This document shows, in pieces, positions 1 through 11,507 of a stretch of 64,000 nucleotides of DNA. The position numbers were made by a program, and so were the translations under genes. Position 1 is the stretch's first letter. Each line of letters begins with the position of its first letter. The notes under the pieces were generated by a model. That model searched no databases and was not told the origin of the DNA. It worked only from the letters and a program-made list of their open reading frames with translations. Source of the stretch: Tetrahymena elliotti 4EA (lineage: Eukaryota; Ciliophora; Oligohymenophorea; Hymenostomatida; Tetrahymenidae); the NCBI GenBank assembly GCA_000231825.2, contig JH720320.1, positions 809,554 to 873,553 of the forward strand. The letters are read 5' to 3'.

Positions 1-2
1 AA

Positions 3-425
3 AATAATCCATAGGGCACATTTGACAAAGAAAATGAATATTTCTTCTTCCAGGCTCATCCTGTATAAACTTATCAGCATGAAACTAAATCTCACATATA
101 AGGATTAAAAGTAAAACCAGGAAAAGAAAAAGATCTTAAAGATTAGAAAAAGATGTCAATCCTTACATCAGAAGAGCAATAGAAATTACTCTAAGAATAA
201 ATTTAAAAAGTAGTAAACAAAGACAAATAAAGATTCATAGATTTTGAAAAAGCCAGTCAATTCCCTGCTATGAATTATATAGTGCGTATCCCTATTGTAG
301 ATTCTAATACTACTTCACTTTTCACTTAATTCCCTGCTAAAATGTATCTATACATAACTTCTAAAAAACCTTAAGAATATTGGATCAGAAAAGGAACAGA
401 AATATATATCGAAAAACAATTTTGA
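3..425 (+). CDS. 3' end of an unrecognised protein-coding gene (partial)
   Basis: Only the last ~140 codons lie in the window. The frame is open from the left edge when TAA/TAG are read as Gln and closes with TGA at 423-425; the other two plus frames hit TGA earlier or give low-complexity lysine-rich sequence. The visible part has a charged, Q/K-rich helical stretch (roughly residues 50-90 of the fragment). A mixed hydrophobic C-terminus follows, with motifs such as FPAMNYIVRIPIVD and EYWIRKGTEIYIEKQF, which read as a folded domain rather than low complexity. No family is recognised. It is convergent with the next gene on the minus strand. The 5' end and intron structure are outside the window. 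Confidence 0.75.
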
Positions 426-1200
426 TCAAAAATAAATTTGAATAAATTAAAAAATCTAATTTTTTATTATAACTATCCTCTTACTACTTATAGATTCTAT
501 TTATTCATTCATTCTCTATATTATTTTCATTTTGTTAATATATAATTTAAATAAGTATTAAAATTAGTTGTTAATTGTTCATTATTTCTCACATTTTTAA
601 GATTATTTTCTTGAATTGAAAAAAGTTTTGTTATTTTTTGAGGATGTTTTTAATTTCAAATTTAATTATAAATGTTCATCTTTTTGTCTGTTTTTATGGC
701 ATTTAAGCAGTGTTTTAAAATGTATTCATTTTTGTAATTTTGTTTAGGCAAATTGAACAAGTAGCTTTTCAAATATACTTTACTTCCATACAAAATCTTA
801 ACTTTAAAAAATAACATTTAAAATTTATTTGCAAAATGTTATTCCTTGAAAAAATTAAATGAATTTAATATTTATCCTATTTTAAAAGTAGTAGTTTTTT
901 GAATCAATAATTATTTTTTTAACTTTCTAATTTATTTTTAATTAATCCATAAATTGATTTTTTAATTTTTGATAGATAAATTGTAAATAAAAATTATTTA
1001 GAATATGAATGATTTTTTAATTTTTGATAGATAAATTGTAAATAAAAATTATTTAGAGTATGAATTATAAAATTTTTTTCAAAATGAAAATGAAATAATA
1101 ATATACTAAATTAATATAAATATTTTTTTAAAAATACTGATTTTGATTCATTATTCTAAAATATTTTTAAGAGAATAAAATGGTAGATTAATGATGCTTT
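426..1200. other. Intergenic, convergent 3' regions
   Basis: This is AT-rich spacer between two converging genes. It contains a near-perfect 55-bp tandem duplication, listed separately. No coding frame or RNA gene was recognised. Confidence 0.6.
956..1065. repeat. Two-copy 55-bp direct tandem repeat
   Basis: Positions 956-1010 and 1011-1065 are head-to-tail copies that differ at a single base (gaata versus gagta near the end). The near-identity indicates a recent local duplication or slippage in the 3' flank shared by the two converging genes. Confidence 0.9.
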
Positions 1201-4200
1201 TCATATGATATTATTAACCATATCGTCTAGCTTAGTAAATGTTCTCAAATTCCTTTTTTACCTTTGTAAAATATGTTTGTTAATTTTATTTACGTTTTAA
1301 ATTTCTGAAATGCATTGCTTGTTCAGATTAATAACTTTTTCGATAAAGCTAGCATTTGATATTCTATTTGTTTTTAAAGATGAGTAGCTTTACTAATTTA
1401 CTTTTTCAGATCCTTGTAAGTGAGATATACTAATATTTCTTATATTTTAGAAACTTCTAACTCTTCCCACACTATCGCTTTTTCCTTAGGCTTTTTCAGA
1501 ACGAGCTGATTAATTTTATTTGTACCTTAACCTAATATCAGGAGATTCAGCTGTTGTGTTACGATTACTCATTGAAATTTAGTCTTTTTGAGGATTTTCT
1601 AAATCATTAATTACTTTTTAAGGTGTATAGTATTGAGTTTAATTAGCTTACTTTTAAAAATGATTTATTTTATCTTCCTTCATCCTTTTTACAAGAGGAC
1701 TATTTATTTCTTGTAAATTTTATGGTTAGTTGAACTCTTATTGCTAAATCTTTATCCTAAACTTATTATCCTTATTACATTCATTTAATTTACTTTCACT
1801 TTCATTTTTTAATTATGACTAAACATTGAAGTTATCCTATTACTAGCCAATTGTATTCATTTAATTATTATTATCATTGCTATTAGTAAGTCCTTGATCA
1901 TCTTATTTATTTGAAATTTAAATTTGAAACTTTTATTATGTATTATTTTAACCTTTGAAAATATTATTTAAAGTTAAAGGAGATTTATCTCTCTTTTGCT
2001 TAGACTTGGTTTCATTTTGATCTTTATAGAATTGTAAATTATCTTAAATTTATTTGTTTATAAATTCTTTATTCTTTGTTAAAGAATTAATTTATTTTGA
2101 TGGAGATTAACTATTTTATCTATTTGTGCTAATATTTTAATTCAAAGTTTATTACTTAACTGTATTATCTTAATCATTTTCTTAAATAATCTAATTCTTT
2201 TTTAAATTGATAGAGAGGATTTTATCATAAATTTATGAGAAAGCTCCATCTTCATTTGGATTTGGTTTGATATTACTTTAATCCATTTACTTTGAACTTT
2301 GATTTTCTATTTATTTATTTGTTTTAGCATTTATTGTTGTAGCATATTATGATATATCATTCTAACTTTAAAATTTTTTGAATACTCTAACTTTTTTAGC
2401 ATTTCTTTTCTCTTCTTCCTCTCTTATTTTCCTTTGCTTTTCTTCCTCTTCCTACTCTGCTTTCTTTTGCATGTTTGGTAAAACTGATAAACTTTTATAT
2501 TCTGGCTTTTATACATAAAATTTTTAATATGGAACTTTATCTTTGTTGTTTAATATTTTAGTTTGAATATGATTGATGTAATCATCATAAAAATTTTATA
2601 ATTTAGTTATATTTTCTATTTTCCTCATAGCAAGAATTTTGGTTACTGAAGGATTATCTTTTAATTTTTTTTTGATCTCTTCTTCTTATTTTTGTTACTA
2701 TTACTCATTATTTTTTCTCAAATATTTAAAGTAATCTTTGCCTAGTTCTTAGTCACCTAGTATTTTTAAGGATTCTCTGATAGCTGCATCCTGTAATGAA
2801 GTTTATGATTCACACTCTTAAATAGCAATTGAAGTTTGTTACTTTAAATTACTTATATTTTAATTAACATTCTTCATACTTTTTTCATTTTTATCTAAAT
2901 AAACTAAGCTTTTATTAATTATACTCATAAATATATCATCTTAAGAGTGATTGAACTATGAGCTAGAGATGTGATCACTAGTCCTTTAACTCTTGGCATT
3001 CATAGAATTATATCTTTAACAAGCTGTCTCTTAATCTTTTTTCTAAGAGTATTAATTACTAAATTATTCTTCAATTAAAGATTATCTTTATTTATTTTAT
3101 TCGAGTATTTGATCTGATTACAGATCTCTTATAGCTTAACTCTGAGCAAAAGTGTAAACATATTACTAGTTTTCATTCTTTATTATTCTTGATTTTATCT
3201 GTTTATTTATTTTATCTATATTTTAAAAATGAATATCGCTCCTTGTTTTAAAATGATTTTTATTTCCCTCTTCTTCTTTTTCATTTGTATCTCTCTCTAA
3301 AGTGTTTAAAGTACCAAGTTCACCTGATTTTTCTAGTTTCTTTTTGGAGGTTTTTTTATCTGGAGAATTACTTGCATAGTAAGTTGAATGATAGCTCTTA
3401 GATTTAATCTTTTTTTGTAGTGGCTCTGAATACTATTCCTTTCTATTTGTTAAGACATTTTCTTAGTCTTTTGGTTATTTTTATTCAATGCTATTATGTC
3501 TTTATTTAATCGCATTAATCTATTTACTATTAATTGTAATGGTCTCAGTTAATTCATCTTTTTCTTTTATTCCTATGCTTATTTAGTGTTTGATAAAATC
3601 TTATAAAAGCTCTTTTATAAGACCCTTAGCTAATACTCTTTCTAGACTTTCATGTCCATATAGCCTCTTATGTAGTTAATTTAAGCGATCTTTTTATTCT
3701 TTATGATGCTCTAACTTTTTTTAATCTTTATCATTAAAACCTAAATCTCCAAAAATCTTTTATCTCTTCAAGATTGCCCTTTCTTCTCTCTACTCCTAGT
3801 TATATTCATCCATAAATCTGTTGATATCATGCAGCTCATAAATCATTCTTTTTTTCCAAAGAACTTTTTCTTATCTTAATTATGATGCTGTACCACTATT
3901 AGATGCTTTATTCTACTAATTAGTTTATTTATTATTGTCATCATGTAATTTGTCTTCATAGATACAGTCTTTAAATTACTCATCTAACTCTTTCTAACGA
4001 TTTATAGCCTTTAGAAGAGCTCTTTCTTGATTTCTCTTCTTTATCCTATTTTCTAGCCATTTTTAAGCACTGACATGAATGTGCTCAGATTAATCATTAT
4101 GGCTTTTTCCACAATTAAAGTTTAAATTTGGAGCTTTGCTCCATGGTTCTTTAATTTTTATTTCATCTCTCTTAATCTTTGTTATTTCAACCTCCATTTC

Positions 4201-4296
4201 ATCTATGTTATAATTTGAGTTGCTGTTATCTTATTATTTGTCATTTGATAAATAATTGTTAACACGACTTGATTAAACGGAACTATATCTTTTCAT
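1201..4296 (-). CDS. Large Q-rich coiled-coil protein, function unknown
   Basis: This is a single uninterrupted frame of 1,031 codons from ATG at 4296-4294 to TGA at 1203-1201, using many TAA/TAG as Gln. The N-terminal ~230 residues are predicted helical and charged, with CGKSHNDQ and WLENRIKKRNQERALLKA near residues 70-95. There is a strongly basic/acidic coiled coil with repeated E/K (QEEEEKQRKIREEEEKR) near residues 612-632. The rest is N/Q/S-rich and probably disordered. No TM segment, signal peptide or catalytic motif was seen. It is the most downstream gene of the minus-strand cluster, 661 bp past paralog A. A cytoskeletal or basal-body structural role would fit the composition, but that is only a guess; I do not recognise the family. 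No introns are needed. Confidence 0.85.
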
Positions 4297-4957
4297 GAAA
4301 TAAAAATATTTCTATTTTAGTTAAAATAAAAGATTAATAATGATTCTTTTAACTATTTATTTTGCTTGGCTAAAAACAATTTTTATTAAAACTAACTAAT
4401 TCTTTGCACACTAAATGCATATCAAAAATAATTTGTTAATTACCTTCACATTACATTTATATATATAAATCCTTGAAAAATAATGGATATTTTTTGTTAA
4501 GACAATTTAAGTATCTTCATAATTGAATTTTGTTAACCTATTTTTTAAGATTTTGCTTCATCATCTATTACATTATGTTTAAGAGATATTTAAGAAAATA
4601 ATACTTAATATATTGAATAAATTAGTCATGTTATTAAATTTATTTATTAGCTAATTTAATTAGATGATAAAATGTAAAAATAATTATTATTTTCTAAATT
4701 ATAAATTTATTTTACTTTAATAGATCCTTCAAAAAACTTGTAAGAAAATATGTAACTTGTCTACAGTTTCTTAAAAGAAATTTTAGATGAAAAATGTCTA
4801 AAAATTAAACTAATAATAACTAATGTAATATGGAAGATAAAACTAAAGCCAACAAATTGAATTTAATTCAAAATATTAGCAAAAAATAAAATAATTAAGA
4901 TTTTAAAAAATGAACCTTTCATGAAAACAGAGGTATTTTATCAAATTGTAATAAGTC
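4297..4957. other. Intergenic spacer
   Basis: AT-rich spacer between the 3' end of paralog A and the start of the downstream coiled-coil gene. It presumably holds that gene's promoter and the terminator of paralog A. No distinct motif was recognised. Confidence 0.5.
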
Positions 4958-7246
4958 TCATTAAATATTTTAAGTGTTAAAGTATTTAATTGATTTCATT
5001 TTTTTATTTTTTTTGATAGGTTGAGCTTTTGTAGAGTTAGAAGCATCATTGAAGTTGATAAATTATGAAGAAGTTAAATCTGGTTGGTTTTAAAAGTTGT
5101 TAAAAGGGTCATTTTAATAATTTACTTAGTTTTAATTTTCATTTTAATATTGATCTAAAATACTAGATTACTATTCGTTTTGTTATTAGTTTTAAAAAAA
5201 CTTAGATTAGTTTTTTCCAGTTGAATAATTTTAAAAATCAAATTCCTTCTTTTAGTTTCCTTATAATTGAATTATAAAATTATTGCTATTAAGTATTTAA
5301 GAAAAATTATTTTATTCATTTTCTTCCTATTTCTGACCTTGCTGTATTTGTTGTAAAAGTTCTGGATCAATTGTTCTAATTAAATTCTCATCTATCTTTG
5401 AGATTTTCTTTTTATTCAAAATATTAAAAAGACCTTCATATGCCTAATTAGCTAAATCACTCTCACTTTTGTGTATCAATTCTTACTTTTTTTGTCTTTT
5501 TTTCACTTATTTACTCTTAGTTTCTAGTTAATTAGATATATTATTGATAACAGGATCTGATTTGTTTTTGTTAATAGAAGCTTGATTATTTTTATTTTAT
5601 TAGATATCATTTTATAATTCATCACTAATTGTTGGTTTTGGCATATACTCAAATAGATTCAGTTAATCTTAGTTAAATAATATGCTTTTTATCTTGTCAA
5701 TTTCAAGCAATTTGTTAAAAATGTAAATAATGTCAAAGTTTTCCTAAATCTTGTTAATGCCTTGATTCAGTAATTAACGATCAGGAGTTTTCCATTTACA
5801 TGATGGAATGAATGCATGAATAAAGTAATTAGCAAATGTGTATTTGATGATGTTGTGAGTAGTTTAAAAATAATCTTTAACTTTGTTTAAAATTTAATCA
5901 ATGGTATTTTTATTTAAAAAATTCAAACTCTTTTTTGTTTAATGCTGATTAAAGTTTTAGGTAACATCAATAGAAATAGTTTGAAATGTATTTTGCTTTA
6001 GAAAGGCTTTAGGGGTCTCATTTTTAATTTACATTTTTAAATCATTTTCAGATGAAACTCTCTTTTGAGTCCTATTTTTTAATTTACTATTTAGAAAAGA
6101 AGACTAAGAATTTGAGTTTAAAGATGTTTAGCCTTTTTATTTTAACAAGACTTTTTTATCTGAACTTTCAAATGAATAAATTTCATCTATTACAGCCTTA
6201 AAATAGTATAGCTTTTCTATAGGATTGGCAAATAGAGCACCTATTATTACTAATATTTTTAATAATCCTCCTATTTAAGCTACAACGTCTGCTATCTTTA
6301 GATATTATCTCTTCATATAGTTTTCTTTAAATTTTTACAGTCTTATATTTATTTTCATTAAAACTGTAGGATCTCCAAATAATGGAGAGACTTATTGAGA
6401 TGCAAATACAAAAGTTTGCTCTTATTTAAGATCTTTAAAAAGAGCTCCTGCATCTGTATCAATATAATAGTTAGCCAAGGATATGGTAGCCTCCTATGGA
6501 AATTATGATGATGAAGATGCATAAAGAGTTATCGCCCTATCTGAGATAGGATCTTTATAATTTAGAGGGTCAATAATGTGATCTGAAATAAATATACTTA
6601 GCTTTGTTAAAAGGAGAGTTTTGTCAATTATTTCTTAAGACTTGCAGATTGTTTTACTCTAAGTAGAATTTTGACACTTTTAGAAATAAACCAATAGCTA
6701 AGAAAACTATTTTTGATTAAAATCTCCTTCTATATAAACATCCTCATTTTGAGAATCAAAACAATATAATGCTGTATAATTAAGACTCTAAAAATAACCC
6801 ACCAAGTTAGGTATTTATACATCATTCATGGCGCACTACTTAATTGTTTTAGTATTGTTTGCTAATTATATCGTTTACTTACCAGTAAATTAATCTTGAA
6901 CCAAAACTTAAGTAAGTTGAACTGCATTTACTGTAAATATACTTGGATCATGAATAAATTAGGCATTATTATTTGAGATTCCCATCATGATAATTAAATT
7001 ATCTGGCTTTACAGTAATTCTTTATGGATTGCTAACTGACCTTTCTTAAATAATGACTGAAGGATTCTACTTTAAATATAATTCTTTTCCAAAAAACCAG
7101 CAGCCTACGCAAAAACTACTCAATACAATAAAGCTAATCAAACCACCAAAAACTGTATTATATGTATTAGTTTTCTTGAAGCTTAGTTAAATATTTTATC
7201 CATAGATGTCTATTTACTTAAAAATTCTTTCTATATAAGCAATCAT
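4958..7246 (-). CDS. Paralog A of a four-gene tandem array: two-TM membrane protein
   Basis: An intronless frame of 762 residues, ATG at 7246, TGA at 4960-4958. A short N-terminus (FKQIDIYGQNIQLSF) leads into TM1 at ~32-52 (TVFGGLISFIVLSSF). A ~265-residue ectodomain follows, with cysteines near 139, 161 (YCFD), 190 (KCQNST) and 200 (ICK) that recur in all four copies. Then come YLKIADVVAQIGGLLK and TM2 at ~320-345. The long cytosolic tail carries two conserved blocks: block 1 at ~456-537 (YFQTTHN ... IQENFDIIYIFNKLLEIDK ... EYMPKP) and block 2 at ~595-632 (AYEGLFNILNKKKISKID). The linkers are N/Q-rich. Topology resembles two-TM channel subunits (DEG/ENaC, P2X) or ERGIC/Erv cargo receptors, but this is topology and short-motif resemblance only; I cannot assign the family. 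It is the shortest member, with the shortest upstream spacer (495 bp). Confidence 0.88.
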
Positions 7247-7741
7247 TTTAATTCAATATTATGTCCAAATTAAATTTTTATGTTATTAATTAAATTAATT
7301 AAAGAAGATTAGTTTTTCATAATTTGTTAAAAGAATTATAAAATATTACCACAATCTTACAATCTTGAGATTTTACCTTTTATTTTAAAAAAATTTAATT
7401 TTTTTTTTATCACTTATTCAAGTTGGTCTTGATTGTGTTCATTTTATTTAAATTTAAAAATATTTTGCTAAATCAATGATATTCAAGAAAGTTGATAAAA
7501 AAACTGAACAAAATGATAATATTTATAAAGTAGACGCAATGTGAGACAAATGAGTAGATAGATAGAAAAATAAATAAATAATTTAGAGGAAATCCATAAT
7601 ATATCTAATAGAATAATCAATTAAGAATAATCTTGAATATATTTAGTCTTAAATACGAAGTTATACAAAGAGGAAATATAATATAAGAATAAAAGTATTT
7701 ATTTTTAGTAATACATATAGAAGTAACCAATACCGATCAAT
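7247..7741. other. Spacer between paralogs A and B
   Basis: A 495-bp AT-rich spacer, much shorter than the ~1.36-1.39 kb gaps elsewhere in the array. It presumably contains the promoter of paralog A. No recognisable element was seen. Confidence 0.5.
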
Positions 7742-10150
7742 TCAAATTTCAGTGTTGTTTGAAGCCATTTTAGGAGAGAATAAAGTTTTGAGGGTAGCTA
7801 TTTTAGGTGATTAAATATAGTGCTAGTATGATAAATCATCTTAATTAATAAAATAGAGCTGATTTTCATCGAAAACACTGGATTATTGGCTAGTTTCTTC
7901 TTTTTAATTTTTTTTATCAAGATTAATTGAATTGTATATTTTGTTTTACTCTGTTAATTCAAATTAGAAACTTCTATTTTTATCATTATAGTTGCTACTT
8001 TAAACTTTATTGGTAGGGATGGCATTAATGTATTTATTTTCTTAAAGGGTTTTTAATAAATTTGATTGAGTATCGAGATTCTGGATAGAATTTTATTTGT
8101 AATTATTTTTATCAGTAAAGCTATTTTTATATTCTTGAACGATTGCTGGATTAATTATTTTAATTAAATTTTCATCAACTTTTGATAATTTACTTTATCC
8201 TAAAATATTTTTTAATCCTATGAATGCTTCTTAAGCTATAAAAGTCTCACTCTCTTCTAATTGAGAGTTAGATTATGATTAGAAATCATGTTGTTATTAT
8301 TATTATTATTACTGAATTTCATAAGGATTATGATTATTTTACTTCTAGCTTTTATCTAATTGTTACTCATTACTTTTTTAGATTACACTTTGCTAGATTA
8401 GGATTTTAGGACTACCACTTTTATTAAAATTTAAGTTAGAAGCATTCTATTTGTTATCTAACATAGTTTATTAATCTTCATCTTCTATGTATGGTTTTGG
8501 AATATACTTAAATACCTTAAGTTAATCATCATTTAGAAGAATCTGTTTTAGTTTATCTATTTCAAGCAACTTGTTAAAAATATACAAAATGTCAAAATTT
8601 TCTTAGATCTTTGCTATCCCTTTATCTAATAAATTTCTTCTATGAGAAATAAATTTGAATTTAGGAAAGAATGCATGAGCAAAATAATTCCTAAATTTAT
8701 ATTTGATTGTGTTGTGAGTGCTCTAAAAATAACTTTTAGCTGCAAATAGAATTTAATCAATGAAATTCTTTTTATTTAATTAGGACTGATTAAGTGTTAA
8801 GATATTTTCTAAATTGGCATTTTGTTAATTCAGATTAATCTAAACCTACTTTTATTTTTTTGTCAGAGGTGATTCTTGTAAATTTTTTTTTAATTAACTT
8901 CCTTCTTCTTTACGGCTTTCTAATCGTTTGATTTTAATACTTTCTCGGATAGGAGCTAACTCTAATTATTAGATAGATTGATCATTTTCAAGTTTATTTT
9001 TAGGGCTTGGGCTTCTAGTATTTTTTTTTTTAGTTTTTATAGTGCTTTTTTTCTAATTATTGTTTTCTTCTTCTTATTCTTTTGTTTTAAATTAGTATAC
9101 CTAATCAACTATAGCTTTCAAATAATAAAGTTTTGAAATAGGATTACAGATTATAGCTCCAAATACAATAAGTATCTTAAGTAAACCTCCTATTTAAGCT
9201 ACAATATCAGCAATCTTCAAATATTTTCTTTGCATATAACCCTCTTTTTATTTTTACATTCTAAAATTCATTGCTATAATTACGTTTGGGTCTCCAAAAA
9301 ATGGAGAAACAACTTAGGATGCGAACATAAAACTATGCTTTGTTTGTAGCTCTTCATAAAAAGCACCTGCGTCTGTCTGGATATAATAATTTGTATAATA
9401 GAATGTAGCTTACTGAGGAAATTAGGATGATGTAAAAGAAACAAGGTTAATTCCTCTATCGGATATAGGATTATGAAAGTCTAAAGGATTAATAAAATGA
9501 TCTGAGGCAAACAAACTTATCCTATTATTAATTAGGATTTTATCTATTTCTTCTGGTGGTTTACAAATTATGTGACTAGTAGAATTTTTACACTTTTCGA
9601 AGTAAACAAACAATTAAGAATATACCTTTTGATTGAAATCTCCCTCAAAATAGACTTCATCTTCACTGTTATCAAAACAGTACTAAGTATTCAAATTAAT
9701 TGTGGAAAAATAATTTTTTAAAGAAGGTATCTGAACATCGTTCTAGTCACAAATCTTAACCCTTTTTGGTATATTTACAAGCTAGATTTAGTCTTTACCT
9801 ATTGTTTCATTGTATTATTTAATTTACTACTACTGGATAGCCCTTACTTAGAATACAGTAGGATCAGTGAAGTACTGACCTTAGAAATTAGAAACACCCA
9901 TCATAAGTATTAGATTATCAGGTCTTACATCTATTCTTTGAGGAGAATCGACAGGCCTTTCAGAGCTGATAACTGAAGGACTCTGCTTATATATTAGCTC
10001 TTTACCAAAAAACCAACAACCAATAAAGAATAAGCAAAATATGCCTAAGCTGATAGCACCACCAAAAACTGTGTTAAATCTATTCTTTTGCTAAAAATTA
10101 AGCTTGATTTCCTCTCCATAAATATCTATTTACTTAAAAAAGCTTTCCAT
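7742..10150 (-). CDS. Paralog B of the tandem array: two-TM membrane protein
   Basis: An intronless frame of 802 residues, ATG at 10150, TGA at 7744-7742. No ATG lies just upstream in frame, and the start aligns with paralogs A, C and D (MESFFKQIDIYGEEIKL). TM1 is at ~27-47 (TVFGGAISLGIFCLFFIGCW). The ectodomain carries the four shared cysteines (KICDQ, YCFDN, EKCKNST, IICKPP) and the shared EGDFNQK and FASQVVSPFFGDP motifs. The pre-TM2/TM2 segment is YLKIADIVAQIGGLLKILI at ~310-335. Cytosolic block 1 (~470-553) contains KIQENFDILYIFNKLLEIDK, and block 2 (KLSKVDENLIKIINP) lies after a run of eight Gln codons near 8297-8320. It is closest in layout to paralog A. Function is unknown; membrane localisation is inferred from the two hydrophobic spans. 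Confidence 0.88.
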
Positions 10151-11507
10151 GTAAAACTAATATCTACTGTTTGTTATCTAATACTTTTTACACAAATAAT
10201 TATTTATTAATTTTTTAATTTTTTTATTTATTTATGCCTGTAAAAGGTAATGTATTTTTTAAATTGCAGAGATAATAATAATTTCAAATTCATGCAATTA
10301 AATTCTTCTAGTAATAATTCTAATGATAAGTTAATCTCAGGTAATGTAATCAATAGAAACTTAATTACACTTTAAAATTAAATAAATAAAATAAGTTTTC
10401 CAAAAGATCAGAAACTTTATATTCCATTCAGTAAATACTTAGTGAATAAATTAAATCATGTAATTTGATGGATTTTTCTGTCCTTTATAAATAATCAAGA
10501 CATCACATTTTAACAAATTTTATTTGCAAAGACATAAAGAAAATTGAAAATCTTAGCCAATATTGTATGAAATAACTATTATGAATAAATACAGATTTAA
10601 TCATTTATTTACTTTTGATTATTTATAAAATTAATTTTAAAATGAATGAATCACTGATTTAGCTTATTTATGACAATTTTAATTAAATAAACACTTGCAA
10701 GTGCATAGTTTATAAGTAGATTAAAGTAATATTTATTTAAAAATGTTCATAAAAATTAAAGAATCAATCGCTTCTTGGTGAAAGAGGTATGGAAGTGAAT
10801 TTCATGATCAATTTAACAAATAATTATTCATTTTCCTTTGGATTTAGTTTGTTTTATTTACATTTGTCTGTAATTTTTCTAATTATGGTTATAAAAACAC
10901 AAAAACTTATAATTACAGTTTTTAACATTTCGTTTAAAAATAATCTTAAATACTGTAGAGTCTAGGAGAGGTAAAAGAGTAAAACCTATTCCCAATAAAT
11001 ATGTAAATATTATTAGAGTTTTTAAATCTATTTTTAAGATTAATAATAACCATTTTATGAAGTATTAATTACAGTATTATTTCGAATATTGTATTAAAAT
11101 TAAAAGTTTCCAAATGGTAAATAGTACAAGAAAAAATACATAATTATTATTATTCTAAGGTTATCTAAAATAAATTTTACAAGATAGTTAAAATTGTATT
11201 TTTTTATTTTTCAATTTTTTCTCATAGTATTTTATCCATTTTATTGAAGAAAAGAATTATTTGTTCCTCTTTTAATAGTAAAAAATCAGCAAAAAAAAAT
11301 TGTTTGTTTAAAAAATTTAATTTTGTAAATTTCGAGAAGACAGTCAAGCTCCTCTGCAAATTAATTAAAAAAAGAATCAATTGAACTCTACTTACCTATT
11401 TTTAAAGGCAAATAAAATAACTGAAATAAAAACATAAATTAAATATGTTAATGCATTTTTTATTATAATTATTAATAATTTTAAACTTAAATGTATTTTT
11501 TGATCCA
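10151..11507. other. Spacer between paralogs B and C
   Basis: A 1.36 kb AT-rich spacer. All frames are broken by TGA within short distances, and no conserved protein segment of the flanking family was detected. It is presumed to hold the promoter of paralog B and the 3' region of C. Confidence 0.5.
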
